64,000 nt of DNA from an uncultured Bacilli bacterium (GCA_947629395.1 CANRDQ010000001.1:24188-88187); one strand, 5' to 3'; counted from the stretch's first letter, positions 43,369 to 53,164 are shown. A program made the numbers and translations. Notes: generated by a model not told the origin, from the letters alone.

Positions 43369-45468
43369 ATGAAAGTTGCCTTAGTAGGAAATCAAAATAG
43401 TGGAAAGACTACTTTGTTTAACTGTTTAACAGGAATGAATGCGAAAATTGGAAATTGGCCTGGGGTAACAATTGAAAAGAAAGAAGGTAAAATTAAAGGT
43501 ACAAAACATAAAATAATAGATTTACCTGGTATATATTCTTTAAGTCCTTATAGTGTAGAAGAGGATGTAGCTAGAGAATTTATTTTTAAAGAAAATCCTG
43601 ATGTAATAATTAATATAGTTGACGCTACTTCATTAGAAAGAAGTTTATATTTAACTACACAGTTAATGGAATTAGATACTAAAGTTATAGTTGCCTTAAA
43701 TATGGCTGATATTTTAGAAAAGAAAAAAATTAAAATAGATGAAGAAAGATTAGAAAAAGAATTAGGGGTTAAAGTTTGTAGAATTTCAGCTTTAAAGGAA
43801 ACTGGTATAGATAACTTAATTAAGGAAATTGATAATAAAAAAGATTTAAAAAGAGTAGATGTTTTTGATGAGAAGATAGAAGACAGTGTAAAAAATATTA
43901 TCTCTAGTTTAAAGAGTAAACATAATAAATTTATTGCGATTAAATTATTAGAAGAAGATGAAAGATTTAAGGAATATTCTTCATCTAAAATAAAGAAGAT
44001 TAAAACGACTTTAGAGAAAAATTATGATACTGATTTAGAAGAAGTTATCGCTACTGAAAGATATAATTTTATTGAAAGTGTAAAAGAAAAATCTGTAGTT
44101 AGAAAAGATTTAGGAGAGTCTTGGTCTGATAGATTAGATAAAATCTTTTTAAATAAGTGGATATCTTTTCCTTTATTCATAATAATAATGTTTTTAGTGT
44201 ACTATCTTTCAGTTGGTGTAGTGGGAAGTAGTACAGTAGATATAATAGGCAACTTTATGGATTCTTTAGGCTCTTGGATTACTGACTTTTTAGTAACACA
44301 ACATGCGAGTAAGATACTTATAAGTTTAGTAGTGGATGGTATTATCGCTGGAGTAGGAGCTGTATTAGGATTTGTGCCACAACTTATTATTTTATTCTTT
44401 TGTATTTCTCTTTTGGAAACAACAGGATATATGTCTAGAATTGTTTTATTGTTAGATAGAATGTTTAGAAAGATTGGTTTAAGTGGAAAAAGTTTAATTC
44501 CGTTTATTGTTGGTTCTGGTTGTTCTGTACCAGGAATTATGGGAACAAGAATTATTGAAAATAAAGATGAGAGAGAATTAACAGCTATTTTAACGCCATT
44601 TATTCCTTGTAGTGCTAAACTACCAATAATAGCTTTATTTTCAGGATATTTTTTCAAAGAAAATTCAGGGTTAGTTTCAGCTTCTTTATATTTCTTTGCG
44701 ATTATAGTAATAATCATTTCCGCTATTTTACTTTCTAAATTTATTTTTACGGATACTAGTAATTCATTTATTTCAGAATTACCAGAATATAAAGTACCAA
44801 GTATCAAATATGTTATTAAAGATGTATGGGATAAAGTAATAGCTTTCATCCAGAGAGCTGGTAGTATAATTTTATTTTGTTCTATTGTTATTTGGTTTTT
44901 GTTATCGTTCTCTTTTGATTTTAAATATGGAGTAGATATTCAAGATAGTATTTTGGCGACAATAGGTAAAACTATTTCTTGGGTATTTTATCCAATGTTA
45001 GGTGAGAATAATTGGGGAGCAACGGTATCAGCAATTCAAGGATTAGTAGCCAAAGAGCAAGTAGTTTCTTCTATGGCTGTTATTTCTGGGTTAGTTGAAA
45101 ATGTTGAAAAGGGAAGTGAAATTTTCTCATCTAGTATGTTTGGTAGTTTTTCAGCAGCTTCTGCCTATGCTTTTATGGTATTTAATTTATTTAGTGCACC
45201 TTGTTTTGGAGCAATTGGTGCGATGAAAAACGAACTTGGCAGTATGAAGAGATTATTAAAAGCAGTAACTTTTCAAACAGTTTCAGCTTGGTTTTTAGCT
45301 ACTATTGTTTATCAAGTGGGTAGTAGAATAGAAAGTGGTCTTATTAATGTTACTAATGTGTTAATTATTGCGGTGATTATGGTAGTTATATTTTTAATAA
45401 TTAGAAGATGGTTTAAAAATAGAAATAATCATTGTGCTAGTTGCCCATATTGTGATGTGTGTAAATAA
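43369..45468 (+). CDS. feoB: Ferrous iron transport protein B
   Basis: A 699-residue Fe2+ importer. N-terminal GTPase motifs: G1 GNQNSGKTT, G2 GVT, G3 DLPG, G4 NMAD. The membrane half has both Gate motifs (SGCSVPGIMGTR; PFIPCSAKLPI). The cytosolic tail ends in a Cys cluster (CASCPYCDVCK), as in other FeoB proteins with a cysteine-rich end. Directly follows feoA. Confidence 0.95.
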   Translation: MKVALVGNQNSGKTTLFNCLTGMNAKIGNWPGVTIEKKEGKIKGTKHKIIDLPGIYSLSPYSVEEDVAREFIFKENPDVIINIVDATSLERSLYLTTQLMELDTKVIVALNMADILEKKKIKIDEERLEKELGVKVCRISALKETGIDNLIKEIDNKKDLKRVDVFDEKIEDSVKNIISSLKSKHNKFIAIKLLEEDERFKEYSSSKIKKIKTTLEKNYDTDLEEVIATERYNFIESVKEKSVVRKDLGESWSDRLDKIFLNKWISFPLFIIIMFLVYYLSVGVVGSSTVDIIGNFMDSLGSWITDFLVTQHASKILISLVVDGIIAGVGAVLGFVPQLIILFFCISLLETTGYMSRIVLLLDRMFRKIGLSGKSLIPFIVGSGCSVPGIMGTRIIENKDERELTAILTPFIPCSAKLPIIALFSGYFFKENSGLVSASLYFFAIIVIIISAILLSKFIFTDTSNSFISELPEYKVPSIKYVIKDVWDKVIAFIQRAGSIILFCSIVIWFLLSFSFDFKYGVDIQDSILATIGKTISWVFYPMLGENNWGATVSAIQGLVAKEQVVSSMAVISGLVENVEKGSEIFSSSMFGSFSAASAYAFMVFNLFSAPCFGAIGAMKNELGSMKRLLKAVTFQTVSAWFLATIVYQVGSRIESGLINVTNVLIIAVIMVVIFLIIRRWFKNRNNHCASCPYCDVCK

Positions 45469-45493
45469 AAATCTCTAAAAAGAGATTTTTTTG
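45467..45493 (+). terminator. Terminator of feoAB
   Basis: Perfect 10-bp stem (aaaaatctct / agagattttt), AAAA loop, T-run. Confidence 0.9.
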
Positions 45494-45543
45494 TGGAAGG
45501 AAATATATATTTTTAGTATAATAATTCTTGCTTGGAGGTAGTT

Positions 45544-46173
45544 ATGGAACAGGTTAATAAAGAATTAAAAAAATATATTGTGGAAGAAGTTTTTCCTGTA
45601 TATGAAAATAATGATTCAGGTCATAATCTTGAACATATAAAATATGTTATTAATAGAAGTATGAAGTTTGCTTCACAATTTGAAAATATTAATTTGGATA
45701 TGGTTTATACTATCGCAGCTTTTCATGATATTGCTCATCATATAGATAAAGATCATCATGAAGTGAAGTCAGCAGAGTGGTTTTATAAAGATGAAAATAT
45801 GAAAAGATTTTTTACTGATGCAGAAAGACAAATAATTAAAGAGGCAATAGAAGACCATAGAGCGTCATCTAAAACGGAACCGAGAACTAATTATGGAAAA
45901 ATAGTTTCTTCTGCGGATAGAAATGTTGATGTTTCTAGTATGTTAAAAAGAATGCATTCTTACACTTGTCAACATTATAATAATTTATCTTTAGAAGAGG
46001 CTGTGGAAAGAGCCTATAAGCACATGATGAAAAAATATGGAGTAGAAGGTTATGCTAAAAACTATTGTGTAGATAAAGAATATTTAAAGTTTAAAGAAGA
46101 AGTTAAAGATTTAATCAAAGATAAAAAAGCTTTTGAAGAGAAATATTTACAAGTAAATAATTTAGAAAAATAA
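45544..46173 (+). CDS. HD-domain phosphohydrolase
   Basis: A 209-residue metal-dependent phosphohydrolase: GHNLEHI, AAFHDIAHH (HD pair), EAIEDHR and SSADRNVD (last Asp), the YedJ/uncharacterised HD pattern. The ATG at 45544 follows GGAGGT; an in-frame TTG at 45532 precedes that site. Substrate unknown. Confidence 0.85.
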   Translation: MEQVNKELKKYIVEEVFPVYENNDSGHNLEHIKYVINRSMKFASQFENINLDMVYTIAAFHDIAHHIDKDHHEVKSAEWFYKDENMKRFFTDAERQIIKEAIEDHRASSKTEPRTNYGKIVSSADRNVDVSSMLKRMHSYTCQHYNNLSLEEAVERAYKHMMKKYGVEGYAKNYCVDKEYLKFKEEVKDLIKDKKAFEEKYLQVNNLEK

Positions 46174-46198
46174 AAATCACTGATGTAGTGATTTTTTA
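46173..46198 (+). terminator. Rho-independent terminator
   Basis: Nine-bp stem (aaaatcact / agtgatttt), 5-base loop, T-tail. Confidence 0.85.
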
Positions 46199-46340
46199 TT
46201 TTAGGGTTATTATGTTAATAAAGTATTATTATACATCTTTTTAGTTGATAAAAAAAGTCTTAAATATAAAGAGCCTTTGTGCTATTGTATAGCTGAAAAA
46301 AAGCGGCTTTAGTTGTTTTTTAAGAGAAGGAGATAACAAT

Positions 46341-46874
46341 ATGAAACATTTAGTAGATGTAAATGACTTAAAAATGAAGGAGTGTGATATTAAAGATATT
46401 GATGATATTTATAATATTCAAACTTTAATGTTAGAAACTTTTAGAGAAGAAGAAAAGAACTTTTTTATTCCTGATAGTAAAGAATATTTTAAAGAGATTT
46501 TAACAAATCCTGATGATTATGGATGGATATATGGTCTTTATTTAGAAGAAAATATGATTGGATGGATATATTTATCTGTATCAAAGAGAGTAGATGAATT
46601 AGTTAGTAATATTCCTAATAGAGAGGGAAAATATGCTGATATAGATGGAGTTATAGTAATACCTGAATATAGGGGTAATCACTTACAAAATTATATGATG
46701 AAGTATATTGAAGATAAAGCTAAAGAGAAACGTATTGATAATGTAGTAGGGGAAATATCTTTTGAAAATATTTATAGTTATCAAAATTTTAAAGAATTAG
46801 GATATGAAACAGTAGCTCAATATAAAAAACAAGGTACAATTAATAGAAATATTTTAGCTAAAAAAATGAATTAA
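46341..46874 (+). CDS. GNAT-family N-acetyltransferase
   Basis: A 177-residue GNAT protein: N-terminal YNIQTLMLETFREEEKNF, central YLEENMIGWIYLSV and acetyl-CoA loop VIPEYRGNHLQNYMMKYIE (RGNxLQ). The last strand reads NFKELGYETVAQY. Substrate unknown. AGAAGGAG precedes the ATG. In its 165-base upstream region only a short palindrome (gctattgtatagc) stands out. Confidence 0.85.
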   Translation: MKHLVDVNDLKMKECDIKDIDDIYNIQTLMLETFREEEKNFFIPDSKEYFKEILTNPDDYGWIYGLYLEENMIGWIYLSVSKRVDELVSNIPNREGKYADIDGVIVIPEYRGNHLQNYMMKYIEDKAKEKRIDNVVGEISFENIYSYQNFKELGYETVAQYKKQGTINRNILAKKMN

Positions 46875-46887
46875 AATAAGGTAAAAG

Positions 46888-46914
46888 AAAAAATCACTTT
46901 TGGTGATTTTTTAA
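46888..46914. terminator. Bidirectional terminator
   Basis: Ten-bp stem (aaaaaatcac / gtgatttttt), 5-base loop, between converging genes. Confidence 0.85.
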
Positions 46915-47804
46915 TTTAAAATATTATTTAAAATAGTATCGATAGTTTTTTCATCAAGATGTAAGTCTTCGATTAAACCGATACTTCTATAATGAATATC
47001 ATCTTTTCTATGAAAGTCGGAACCAATTGTTACAAATAAATTGTTTTCTTTAGCAAATTCAGTCCAATGTTCAACTTCATTTATTTTATTATCATTACGA
47101 TCATAATAAATATAATTAGCTTCTAAACCATCAGGTTGCATATCTTTTATTATTTTTAAAGTATCTTCATCAGTTAAGTCATCTTCATATTTATATGCAA
47201 CAGGGTGAGCTAAAACAACTTTTCCTCCAGCTTGTCTAATTAATTCTGCAGCTTCTTTAGGTGTAAGTTGCATCTTTTTAACGTAAGCAGGACAATTTTC
47301 ATTCATAATTGTTTCAATAAATTCACCCTTATCAGGAATATAACCAAAGGTTTTAAGAAGTAAGTCTTTATTGTCTTCATTACTAACAACATCTAGTGCA
47401 ATATGAGCTTTAGTAACGGCATCAATTTTATCTAATTCTTCAACATTTAAAATGTAACCTAATTCCTTTAGTTTTTCTCCAACTTCATGTAAGTAAATAT
47501 GTCTAGCATTTCTTTGAGCATAAAGTGTATCTTTTAATACTTTATTATTAATATCAAAATTATAACCTAAAACGTGAATTCCAGCTTTATCAGCTTTAGT
47601 TGAAATTTCAACAGCTTTAATAATTTTAATATTTTTTTCTTTAGCATATGCAAATAAATCATCTGTATAAGCCTCAACAGTATCATGATCAGCAATAGCA
47701 ATAACACTAACTTTATTTTTAGCGGCTTCATCAATTATTTCTTTTGGTGTTAAAGCTCCATCTGAGCAATTAGTATGAATATGTAAATCAATTATTTTTT
47801 CCAT
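46911..47804 (-). CDS. PHP-domain phosphoesterase
   Basis: A 297-residue PHP protein of the YciV/TrpH type. Metal motifs: DLHIHTNCSDG, IADHDTVEA, KAVEIST, VLAHPVAY, GSDFHR. Relatives hydrolyse 3',5'-nucleoside bisphosphates or oligoribonucleotides from the 5' end. Its start lies inside the end of the upstream gene (13-base overlap), so the two are co-translated. Confidence 0.9.
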   Translation of the reverse strand: MEKIIDLHIHTNCSDGALTPKEIIDEAAKNKVSVIAIADHDTVEAYTDDLFAYAKEKNIKIIKAVEISTKADKAGIHVLGYNFDINNKVLKDTLYAQRNARHIYLHEVGEKLKELGYILNVEELDKIDAVTKAHIALDVVSNEDNKDLLLKTFGYIPDKGEFIETIMNENCPAYVKKMQLTPKEAAELIRQAGGKVVLAHPVAYKYEDDLTDEDTLKIIKDMQPDGLEANYIYYDRNDNKINEVEHWTEFAKENNLFVTIGSDFHRKDDIHYRSIGLIEDLHLDEKTIDTILNNILN

Positions 47805-48787
47805 GTTTTTATCCTTTCTTTAAAGCATTTTTCTAATTGTGGTGTTTTAAATCTATTTCGAGCTGACTCTGGACCAGCCATAAGAAGAAATCTATATAAT
47901 TCATCAGGTGTAAAAGCAGTAGTTACAAAACTTCTAGTATCAATTAAAGCTTCTTTTAAATCTGGTTCAAAATTAAAGTCAGTAAAGCTTGATAGATAAT
48001 CATATATATAATTATAAGGTACATCATCTTGTTGCCATACTTTTCGGTAAGATTCAGGATGGATAGGTAAGTATGGAACTTCTCCAGTTTTCTTAGATTG
48101 TTCTAAAACACTAGGTACTTTTTCAATTAAAGAAAGAAGTGTTTTAGAATTAATAATATGCGAATCAAGTGGAAGCATTTTTTCAGGTAAAGTACCATTT
48201 TTAATAGCTTCAGTTATTTCTTTAATATCTCGAAGAGTTCTTAAAGGATCAATATCTGATGGATACATATTATTTTGGGCAAAAGCTTTAAGTAAAAATA
48301 ATTTAGCTTTTTCTATTTGTTTTTCATCACAAACAGTCCACATATCAAGATCTGGTAATCTATTAATAACTTTTCTTGGTTTTAACTCATTATCCATATT
48401 AGGACAATTATTACATATTTGTTTTAAGTCAGGCATTGAGGCTCCATTTTTTAATAAGCAAGAAGCACAATCCCAATTTTTATGAGTAGAGTTATTAGTA
48501 AAATCTATTAATTCATTATTATATCTTAGTTGTTCCGCAATAACAGGAAGTTGTCCTTGTAAATTACTATCTAAAGCATAAAATGGATAACCAGTACCAA
48601 ATGATCCTCTATATCCAGGTGTTTGTGAAACTACTTTGTTATATAAGTCAATATTATCAACTAGATACTGTCTTTTTAATTCTGTATTTGTTTCTTCAAA
48701 ATTGTTTGAATACTGAGCGGCATATTTACAAATACTAATGGGATATTCATCATTTTTAAATTTTTCTTCGCTATCATTATTTTTCAT
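47792..48787 (-). CDS. Unknown protein with nucleotidyltransferase-like motifs and a cysteine cluster
   Basis: A 331-residue cytosolic protein I do not recognise. It has GYRGSFGTGYPF and later LPDLDMWTV, which in order and spacing could be the GS and DxD motifs of a nucleotidyltransferase, though the spacing (about 85 residues) is long. Between them lie CASC and CNNCP, a likely zinc site. The ATG at 48787 follows GGGGG by 9 bases. Coupled to the PHP gene, so a role in nucleotide or RNA processing is possible (inference). Confidence 0.6.
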   Translation of the reverse strand: MKNNDSEEKFKNDEYPISICKYAAQYSNNFEETNTELKRQYLVDNIDLYNKVVSQTPGYRGSFGTGYPFYALDSNLQGQLPVIAEQLRYNNELIDFTNNSTHKNWDCASCLLKNGASMPDLKQICNNCPNMDNELKPRKVINRLPDLDMWTVCDEKQIEKAKLFLLKAFAQNNMYPSDIDPLRTLRDIKEITEAIKNGTLPEKMLPLDSHIINSKTLLSLIEKVPSVLEQSKKTGEVPYLPIHPESYRKVWQQDDVPYNYIYDYLSSFTDFNFEPDLKEALIDTRSFVTTAFTPDELYRFLLMAGPESARNRFKTPQLEKCFKERIKTWKK

Positions 48788-48851
48788 GTATATCATCCCC
48801 CTTAAATAGCGTTTACTAATTATAACACAAATTGGGGAAAAAGTGAAATTT

Positions 48852-50000
48852 TTAAATAATTTTCTTTATAATTAGTGGCACTAACATTTCATTTTCAGTA
48901 AGACCACAATGTGTAGACTTCTTTTGATATTTAGGTTTAGATATTGCTGTTTCTATTTTGATAATAGAATCAGCAATAGATAGAGCTAGATAATTACCTA
49001 GAAAATCATCAACTTTTTTATGTTGTTGACCATAACCTAGAAAGTGTTTATCTAAAAATTCTTCTTTAGTGAGTAGTAAAAATTCATCTTTAAATTTCTC
49101 CTTAAAAGCTTTTTCAAATTCTTTCTTTTTATCTTCTTTAACCCAGAAACTTACCACTCTAGATTCTAGGCTAGGGGGCATTATTAAATAATCATTGATA
49201 CAATCTAAATCTTTCATAGTATAAGTCTTTTTAATATCATTATGTCCATGATCGGCACAGACAATTACTAAACTATTTGTGCCTTTTAAATCTTTAGTCA
49301 TATTTTCTATAGTTTTTTCACTTTTGAGAAGAAATTTTTTTACTTCTTTAGAAGAACATCCAAATTTATGTAATAGAGAATCAGGATTATCTATATATCC
49401 TAAAACAAAGTTATCTTCTTCATTTTTACAAATATCTTTAATCTTATCACACATAGTTTTAACATCATTAGCTTTATAATATTGTTTACTTCTACATTCA
49501 CAATGTTCAGGATTAATCTCATAAGCATTGATGTTTTGTTCTGCTATTTTCTCAAATATATTTTTATATTTTAATTGTTCAAAAACATCAACTTTAGCTT
49601 TAGGATATGATTCTTCTGTATAGGCATCTTTATGAGAAAACATATAAAGACTTCTTCCATATTCTTTAAAATATTGAGTAAAAGCAATATAACCTGTTTC
49701 AATAGGAGCTTTACCTGAATAATAAGTATTAAGAGCCGCAACAGTAGTACAAGGATAAACAGAACTGATAGTAGAAACTTTATGTTGAGAAAAGAAATTA
49801 TTAGGAGAAGTTTCTTTTAAAAGATTACTACCCATTCCATCTAAAATTATAAGTACTATGTTTTTATATTTTTCTTCTAGTATTTTATCTAAAACTTCTA
49901 AACTACTATGATTTGATTCTACTTTATAATATTTTAATATTGAAGTTATAAGATTTAAAATACTATTATCATAGTTTGGATATACAATATTGTTTTTCAT
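48852..50000 (-). CDS. Alkaline-phosphatase-superfamily phosphodiesterase
   Basis: A 382-residue soluble enzyme of the type I phosphodiesterase/nucleotide pyrophosphatase group. Motifs: LIILDGMGSNLL (metal Asp), STISSVYPCTTVAALNTY (nucleophile Thr), CADHGHND and a late THCGLTENEM with a metal His. No signal peptide, so it acts in the cytosol. GGAGATAATT precedes the ATG. Confidence 0.85.
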   Translation of the reverse strand: MKNNIVYPNYDNSILNLITSILKYYKVESNHSSLEVLDKILEEKYKNIVLIILDGMGSNLLKETSPNNFFSQHKVSTISSVYPCTTVAALNTYYSGKAPIETGYIAFTQYFKEYGRSLYMFSHKDAYTEESYPKAKVDVFEQLKYKNIFEKIAEQNINAYEINPEHCECRSKQYYKANDVKTMCDKIKDICKNEEDNFVLGYIDNPDSLLHKFGCSSKEVKKFLLKSEKTIENMTKDLKGTNSLVIVCADHGHNDIKKTYTMKDLDCINDYLIMPPSLESRVVSFWVKEDKKKEFEKAFKEKFKDEFLLLTKEEFLDKHFLGYGQQHKKVDDFLGNYLALSIADSIIKIETAISKPKYQKKSTHCGLTENEMLVPLIIKKII

Positions 50001-50137
50001 AATTATCTCCTCTGTCTAGGTTTTTAAGTATAACATTCTTTTATTTTCTAGTCAATTAAAGTAATTTTAGATAGAATTTTTAAGAGATTTATATTATAAT
50101 TTAGGTGTAAAAATAAGAGTAGAGGTGATTTGTAGTT

Positions 50138-50677
50138 ATGAAAATATTGAAGAATAATTTAAAGAGTGAACTTAATTTAAGAACGGAAAAAGATTTTCCT
50201 GTGGAAGGAGTAGAATTTATTGATATTACACCTTTGATTATTCAAAAAGAAACAGTAAGTGAGATAATTAATAAGTTTGAAGAGGAGTTAATAGGAAAAA
50301 AGATTGATTATATAGTCGCACCTGAAGCAAGAGGATTTTTATTTGGAGTATCAGTGGCGGATAGATTAAATGTTGGTTGTATTCCAGTTAGAAAGAAAGG
50401 AAAATTACCACCAAGTACAGTAGAATGTACTTTTGAATATGAAAAGGAATATGGAAAAGATTATCTAGAATTACCTAAATTAGTTAATACTACATATGAG
50501 AATAAAAACTTTTATATAGTTGATGATATTTACGCAACTGGGAATACATTTAAAGCTATAATTAAAGCGATTGAAAGTAAGGGTGGACACGTAATTGGAG
50601 AAGGAGTTATTATGAATATTCCAGCTTTAAATGATAATAAAAATGTCTTTTCTTTATTAGATATAGAAGAAGAATAA
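50138..50677 (+). CDS. apt: Adenine phosphoribosyltransferase
   Basis: A 179-residue purine-salvage enzyme: adenine plus PRPP gives AMP. Family signatures are FPVEGVEFIDITPL, APEARGFLFG, VRKKGKLP and the PRPP loop YIVDDIYATGNTF. A 17-residue insertion near EYEKEYGKDYLELP is usual for the family. GAGGTG precedes the ATG. Confidence 0.9.
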   Translation: MKILKNNLKSELNLRTEKDFPVEGVEFIDITPLIIQKETVSEIINKFEEELIGKKIDYIVAPEARGFLFGVSVADRLNVGCIPVRKKGKLPPSTVECTFEYEKEYGKDYLELPKLVNTTYENKNFYIVDDIYATGNTFKAIIKAIESKGGHVIGEGVIMNIPALNDNKNVFSLLDIEEE

Positions 50678-50714
50678 AACTACATAAGCACTTTTTTACT
50701 TAATTATATGTACT

Positions 50715-50746
50715 AAAAAAATTCACTTTTATAGTGAACTTTTTTT
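50715..50746. terminator. Probable bidirectional terminator
   Basis: A 12-bp stem with one mismatch (aaaaaattcact / agtgaactttttt), 6-base loop; lies between apt and the converging sleC-like gene. Confidence 0.75.
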
Positions 50747-51953
50747 AACTATAGACACTTTCTGTTAAATCTTTGACGGCTGTTAATATATAAGATATTT
50801 TATACCATGTATCATAATTAACTTGTCCTGTTTGAGCTAAGGAGAAAACTTTTTGAAAAGTTCTGACCGAGTTAGCCGTATTAGAATCAAAATAACCAGT
50901 TGGTTTAGGAATTAGAGGAATACCTGGATAACTGGAATGAATATAATTTAGGGAGTTTTGGAGAATATAAACATCAATACTACAGTCTCCTTCTTTTAAA
51001 GTAGAAGTAAAAGAATAGGGAGCTTCTACAGAAACATCGGCAGTATAAATATTAGCGTTATTACCATAGTAATATCTTAAAATTTGTAAAGCAGTATAAC
51101 CTCTATCTCCTAAATCTTTAGAACCCCATTGACTTAAGACTCCACTTGTTGAAGTTTCACTTTTATATTGGGCAAGTAAGGGTTCGGTTCTAACTCCAAT
51201 TCTAATGTAATTTCTAAATATTTCATCTACTATTTTAGAAATAGGTTCAAAGATAGTTCCATTTCTAGTATATTTTTGATCATAACTAGTAGTAGAAGTA
51301 ATTGTAAAATCATAACCTCTACTACGATACCATTCAGTATAAATTCTATTGAGAGTAAAAGAAATAATCGCTAAAACATTAGCTTTTATAGTTTCAGTTG
51401 GCCAAGTTGTGTAGATTTCACTACTAGCTACATTTTTTATATAATCAGTAAATCTAACAGTATAATTAGGGGCATTTGAACTAGGAGTTCCATCATGAAC
51501 CACAATAGTTGGAGGAACAGTAACTTTCTTTAAGATAATAGGGGCAATATTAATATCAGGACTTCCGCCAATGTATTCTGGATTATTTTCCCATAGAGTA
51601 TTACCACTAATATTAGAAATATCTTGTCCTTGTTTATCATCTATGGATGTCAAATAAACATCTTGAATGGAAGTAACATTATCAAATATTTGTACCCCAT
51701 TTATTCTAGTAGGAGTAAGACCTAAAGCCGTAACTTCAATATCATAAGTTTCATAAGGTCTAACTTCATCTTGATCTTCTTGTGAAAAACTTTTATTTAC
51801 CGTATCTAAGGTAATTAATTCCGTTTGACCATCTTCATTTGTAGTTGTCGAAAAGATTTCATTGTTATCTTTTAAAACTCTGACGGTTGCATTCTTGATT
51901 GGATTGGCAATACTATCACTATAAGTATTTACCTTTAAATATCCTTTTGCCAT
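50745..51953 (-). CDS. sleC: SleC-like spore cortex-lytic enzyme (SpoIID-like plus PG-binding domain)
   Basis: A 402-residue protein. An N-terminal beta domain (about 1-105) precedes a SpoIID/LytB-like region (about 140-310), with the diagnostic DYIKNVASSEIYTTWPTETIKANVLA. A C-terminal peptidoglycan-binding domain (about 315-395) ends with GYFDSNTANSVRTFQKVF. This is the layout of clostridial SleC, which cuts cortex during germination. There is no signal peptide, as expected for mother-cell synthesis. No Csp protease gene, needed for SleC activation in clostridia, is seen here. GAGGTGA precedes the ATG. Confidence 0.75.
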   Translation of the reverse strand: MAKGYLKVNTYSDSIANPIKNATVRVLKDNNEIFSTTTNEDGQTELITLDTVNKSFSQEDQDEVRPYETYDIEVTALGLTPTRINGVQIFDNVTSIQDVYLTSIDDKQGQDISNISGNTLWENNPEYIGGSPDINIAPIILKKVTVPPTIVVHDGTPSSNAPNYTVRFTDYIKNVASSEIYTTWPTETIKANVLAIISFTLNRIYTEWYRSRGYDFTITSTTSYDQKYTRNGTIFEPISKIVDEIFRNYIRIGVRTEPLLAQYKSETSTSGVLSQWGSKDLGDRGYTALQILRYYYGNNANIYTADVSVEAPYSFTSTLKEGDCSIDVYILQNSLNYIHSSYPGIPLIPKPTGYFDSNTANSVRTFQKVFSLAQTGQVNYDTWYKISYILTAVKDLTESVYS

Positions 51954-52019
51954 AATTCACCTCAATTCATTATATTAATATCTTTTAAATAAATGAATAT
52001 AATTGATTAGGTGATTATA

Positions 52020-53129
52020 ATGTATGAAAATTTACAATTAGGATCGACAGGAGAAGATGTGAAAATATTACAGGAAAAACTAAAGATATTAGGTTTTTAT
52101 AATCCTGTAATTACTGGAGAATATGGACTTGCTACAGAAGAGGCGGTTAGTGCTTTTCAAATGAGTAATAATTTAAAAGAAACAGGACGTGTAGATAGTG
52201 AGACTTGGGAAGAAATTATTAACCAAACAGAACCTAAGATTATGACCATTAGTGCTTTTCCTAATTTAAGTTTTGGCTCTACAGGAAGTTATGTTACAGA
52301 TTTACAAACTAAATTAAGAGCTCTTTTATATTATAGTGGTCCTGTTAATGGCGAGTTTGATTTAGAAACGGAAGTTTCAGTGAAAAGATTTCAACTTAAT
52401 AATGATTTAACTGCTAGTGGTATTGTTAATAGTGAGACATGGAAGGTATTAAATTCTTTATATGGAAATTTAAATTCTTGTGTATTAGATAATAATGAAA
52501 GTGATAATGGAAATACAGATGTTTATGTAGTTAAAAGTGGCGATACTTTATATGCGATTGCGAGACGTTTTAATACGACTGTTGCCGCTATTAAAAGTTT
52601 AAATAATTTAACAAGTGATACTTTACAGATAGGACAACAATTAATAATTCCTACTACTAAAGAGGATAATTATTTTGAATATATAGTAGTAGCGGGGGAT
52701 AGTTTATCGGTACTTGCTGAAAGATTTAATACAACGATTGCGCAAATAAAAAGTTTAAATAATCTAACTAGTGATGTGATTAGAATAGGACAAACTTTAA
52801 AAATACCTGCTAGTACTACTAATGAACAATATATAGATTATGTTGTATCAAGAGGCGATACTTTATATGCAATTGCGAGTCGTTATGATACTTCTGTAGA
52901 TACTCTTAAAAGTATTAATAATTTAACTAGTAATATCTTACAAATAGGACAAGTTTTAAAAATACCAATTACGACAGGAACTAATTATATTAATTATACT
53001 GTTAAGAGTGGTGATACACTTTATGCTATAGCGAGTCGTTATAATACAACAGTAAATGAAATTAAGAGTATAAATAACTTATCTAGTAATTTTTTAAATA
53101 TAGGACAAGTGTTAAAGATACCTGTTTAA
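52020..53129 (+). CDS. Protein with two PG-binding and four LysM domains (spore/coat type)
   Basis: A 369-residue protein: two peptidoglycan-binding_1 domains (about 4-64 and 78-138), then four LysM repeats of about 46 residues (about 160-366), each with GDTLYAIA(R/S)R(F/Y) or GDSLSVLAERF and IGQxLxIP. No signal peptide, so a mother-cell protein that gathers at the spore surface or cortex is likely, as for SafA. It is divergent from the sleC-like gene with only 66 bp between, so both may answer to a sporulation sigma factor. The ATG at 52020 follows AGGTGAT. Confidence 0.85.
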   Translation: MYENLQLGSTGEDVKILQEKLKILGFYNPVITGEYGLATEEAVSAFQMSNNLKETGRVDSETWEEIINQTEPKIMTISAFPNLSFGSTGSYVTDLQTKLRALLYYSGPVNGEFDLETEVSVKRFQLNNDLTASGIVNSETWKVLNSLYGNLNSCVLDNNESDNGNTDVYVVKSGDTLYAIARRFNTTVAAIKSLNNLTSDTLQIGQQLIIPTTKEDNYFEYIVVAGDSLSVLAERFNTTIAQIKSLNNLTSDVIRIGQTLKIPASTTNEQYIDYVVSRGDTLYAIASRYDTSVDTLKSINNLTSNILQIGQVLKIPITTGTNYINYTVKSGDTLYAIASRYNTTVNEIKSINNLSSNFLNIGQVLKIPV

Positions 53130-53132
53130 TAA

Positions 53133-53162
53133 TTTACAAACCCTCAAAAAAAGTAGTATAAT
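53133..53162 (+). promoter_or_regulatory. Promoter of a short RNA or leader
   Basis: TTTACA, 18-bp spacer, TATAAT, beginning 3 bases after the LysM gene. Confidence 0.7.
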
Positions 53163-53164
53163 GA

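Noticed and set aside
44202..44849. A 215-codon open frame on the minus strand within feoB
   Set aside because: It lies wholly inside an intact feoB, has no ribosome site or promoter, and its long run without stops follows from the codon use of feoB.
46244..46330. Possible riboswitch or small RNA upstream of the GNAT gene
   Set aside because: A short palindrome (gctattgtatagc) and a weak agcc/ggct pairing are present, but no known riboswitch core and no clear promoter spacing.
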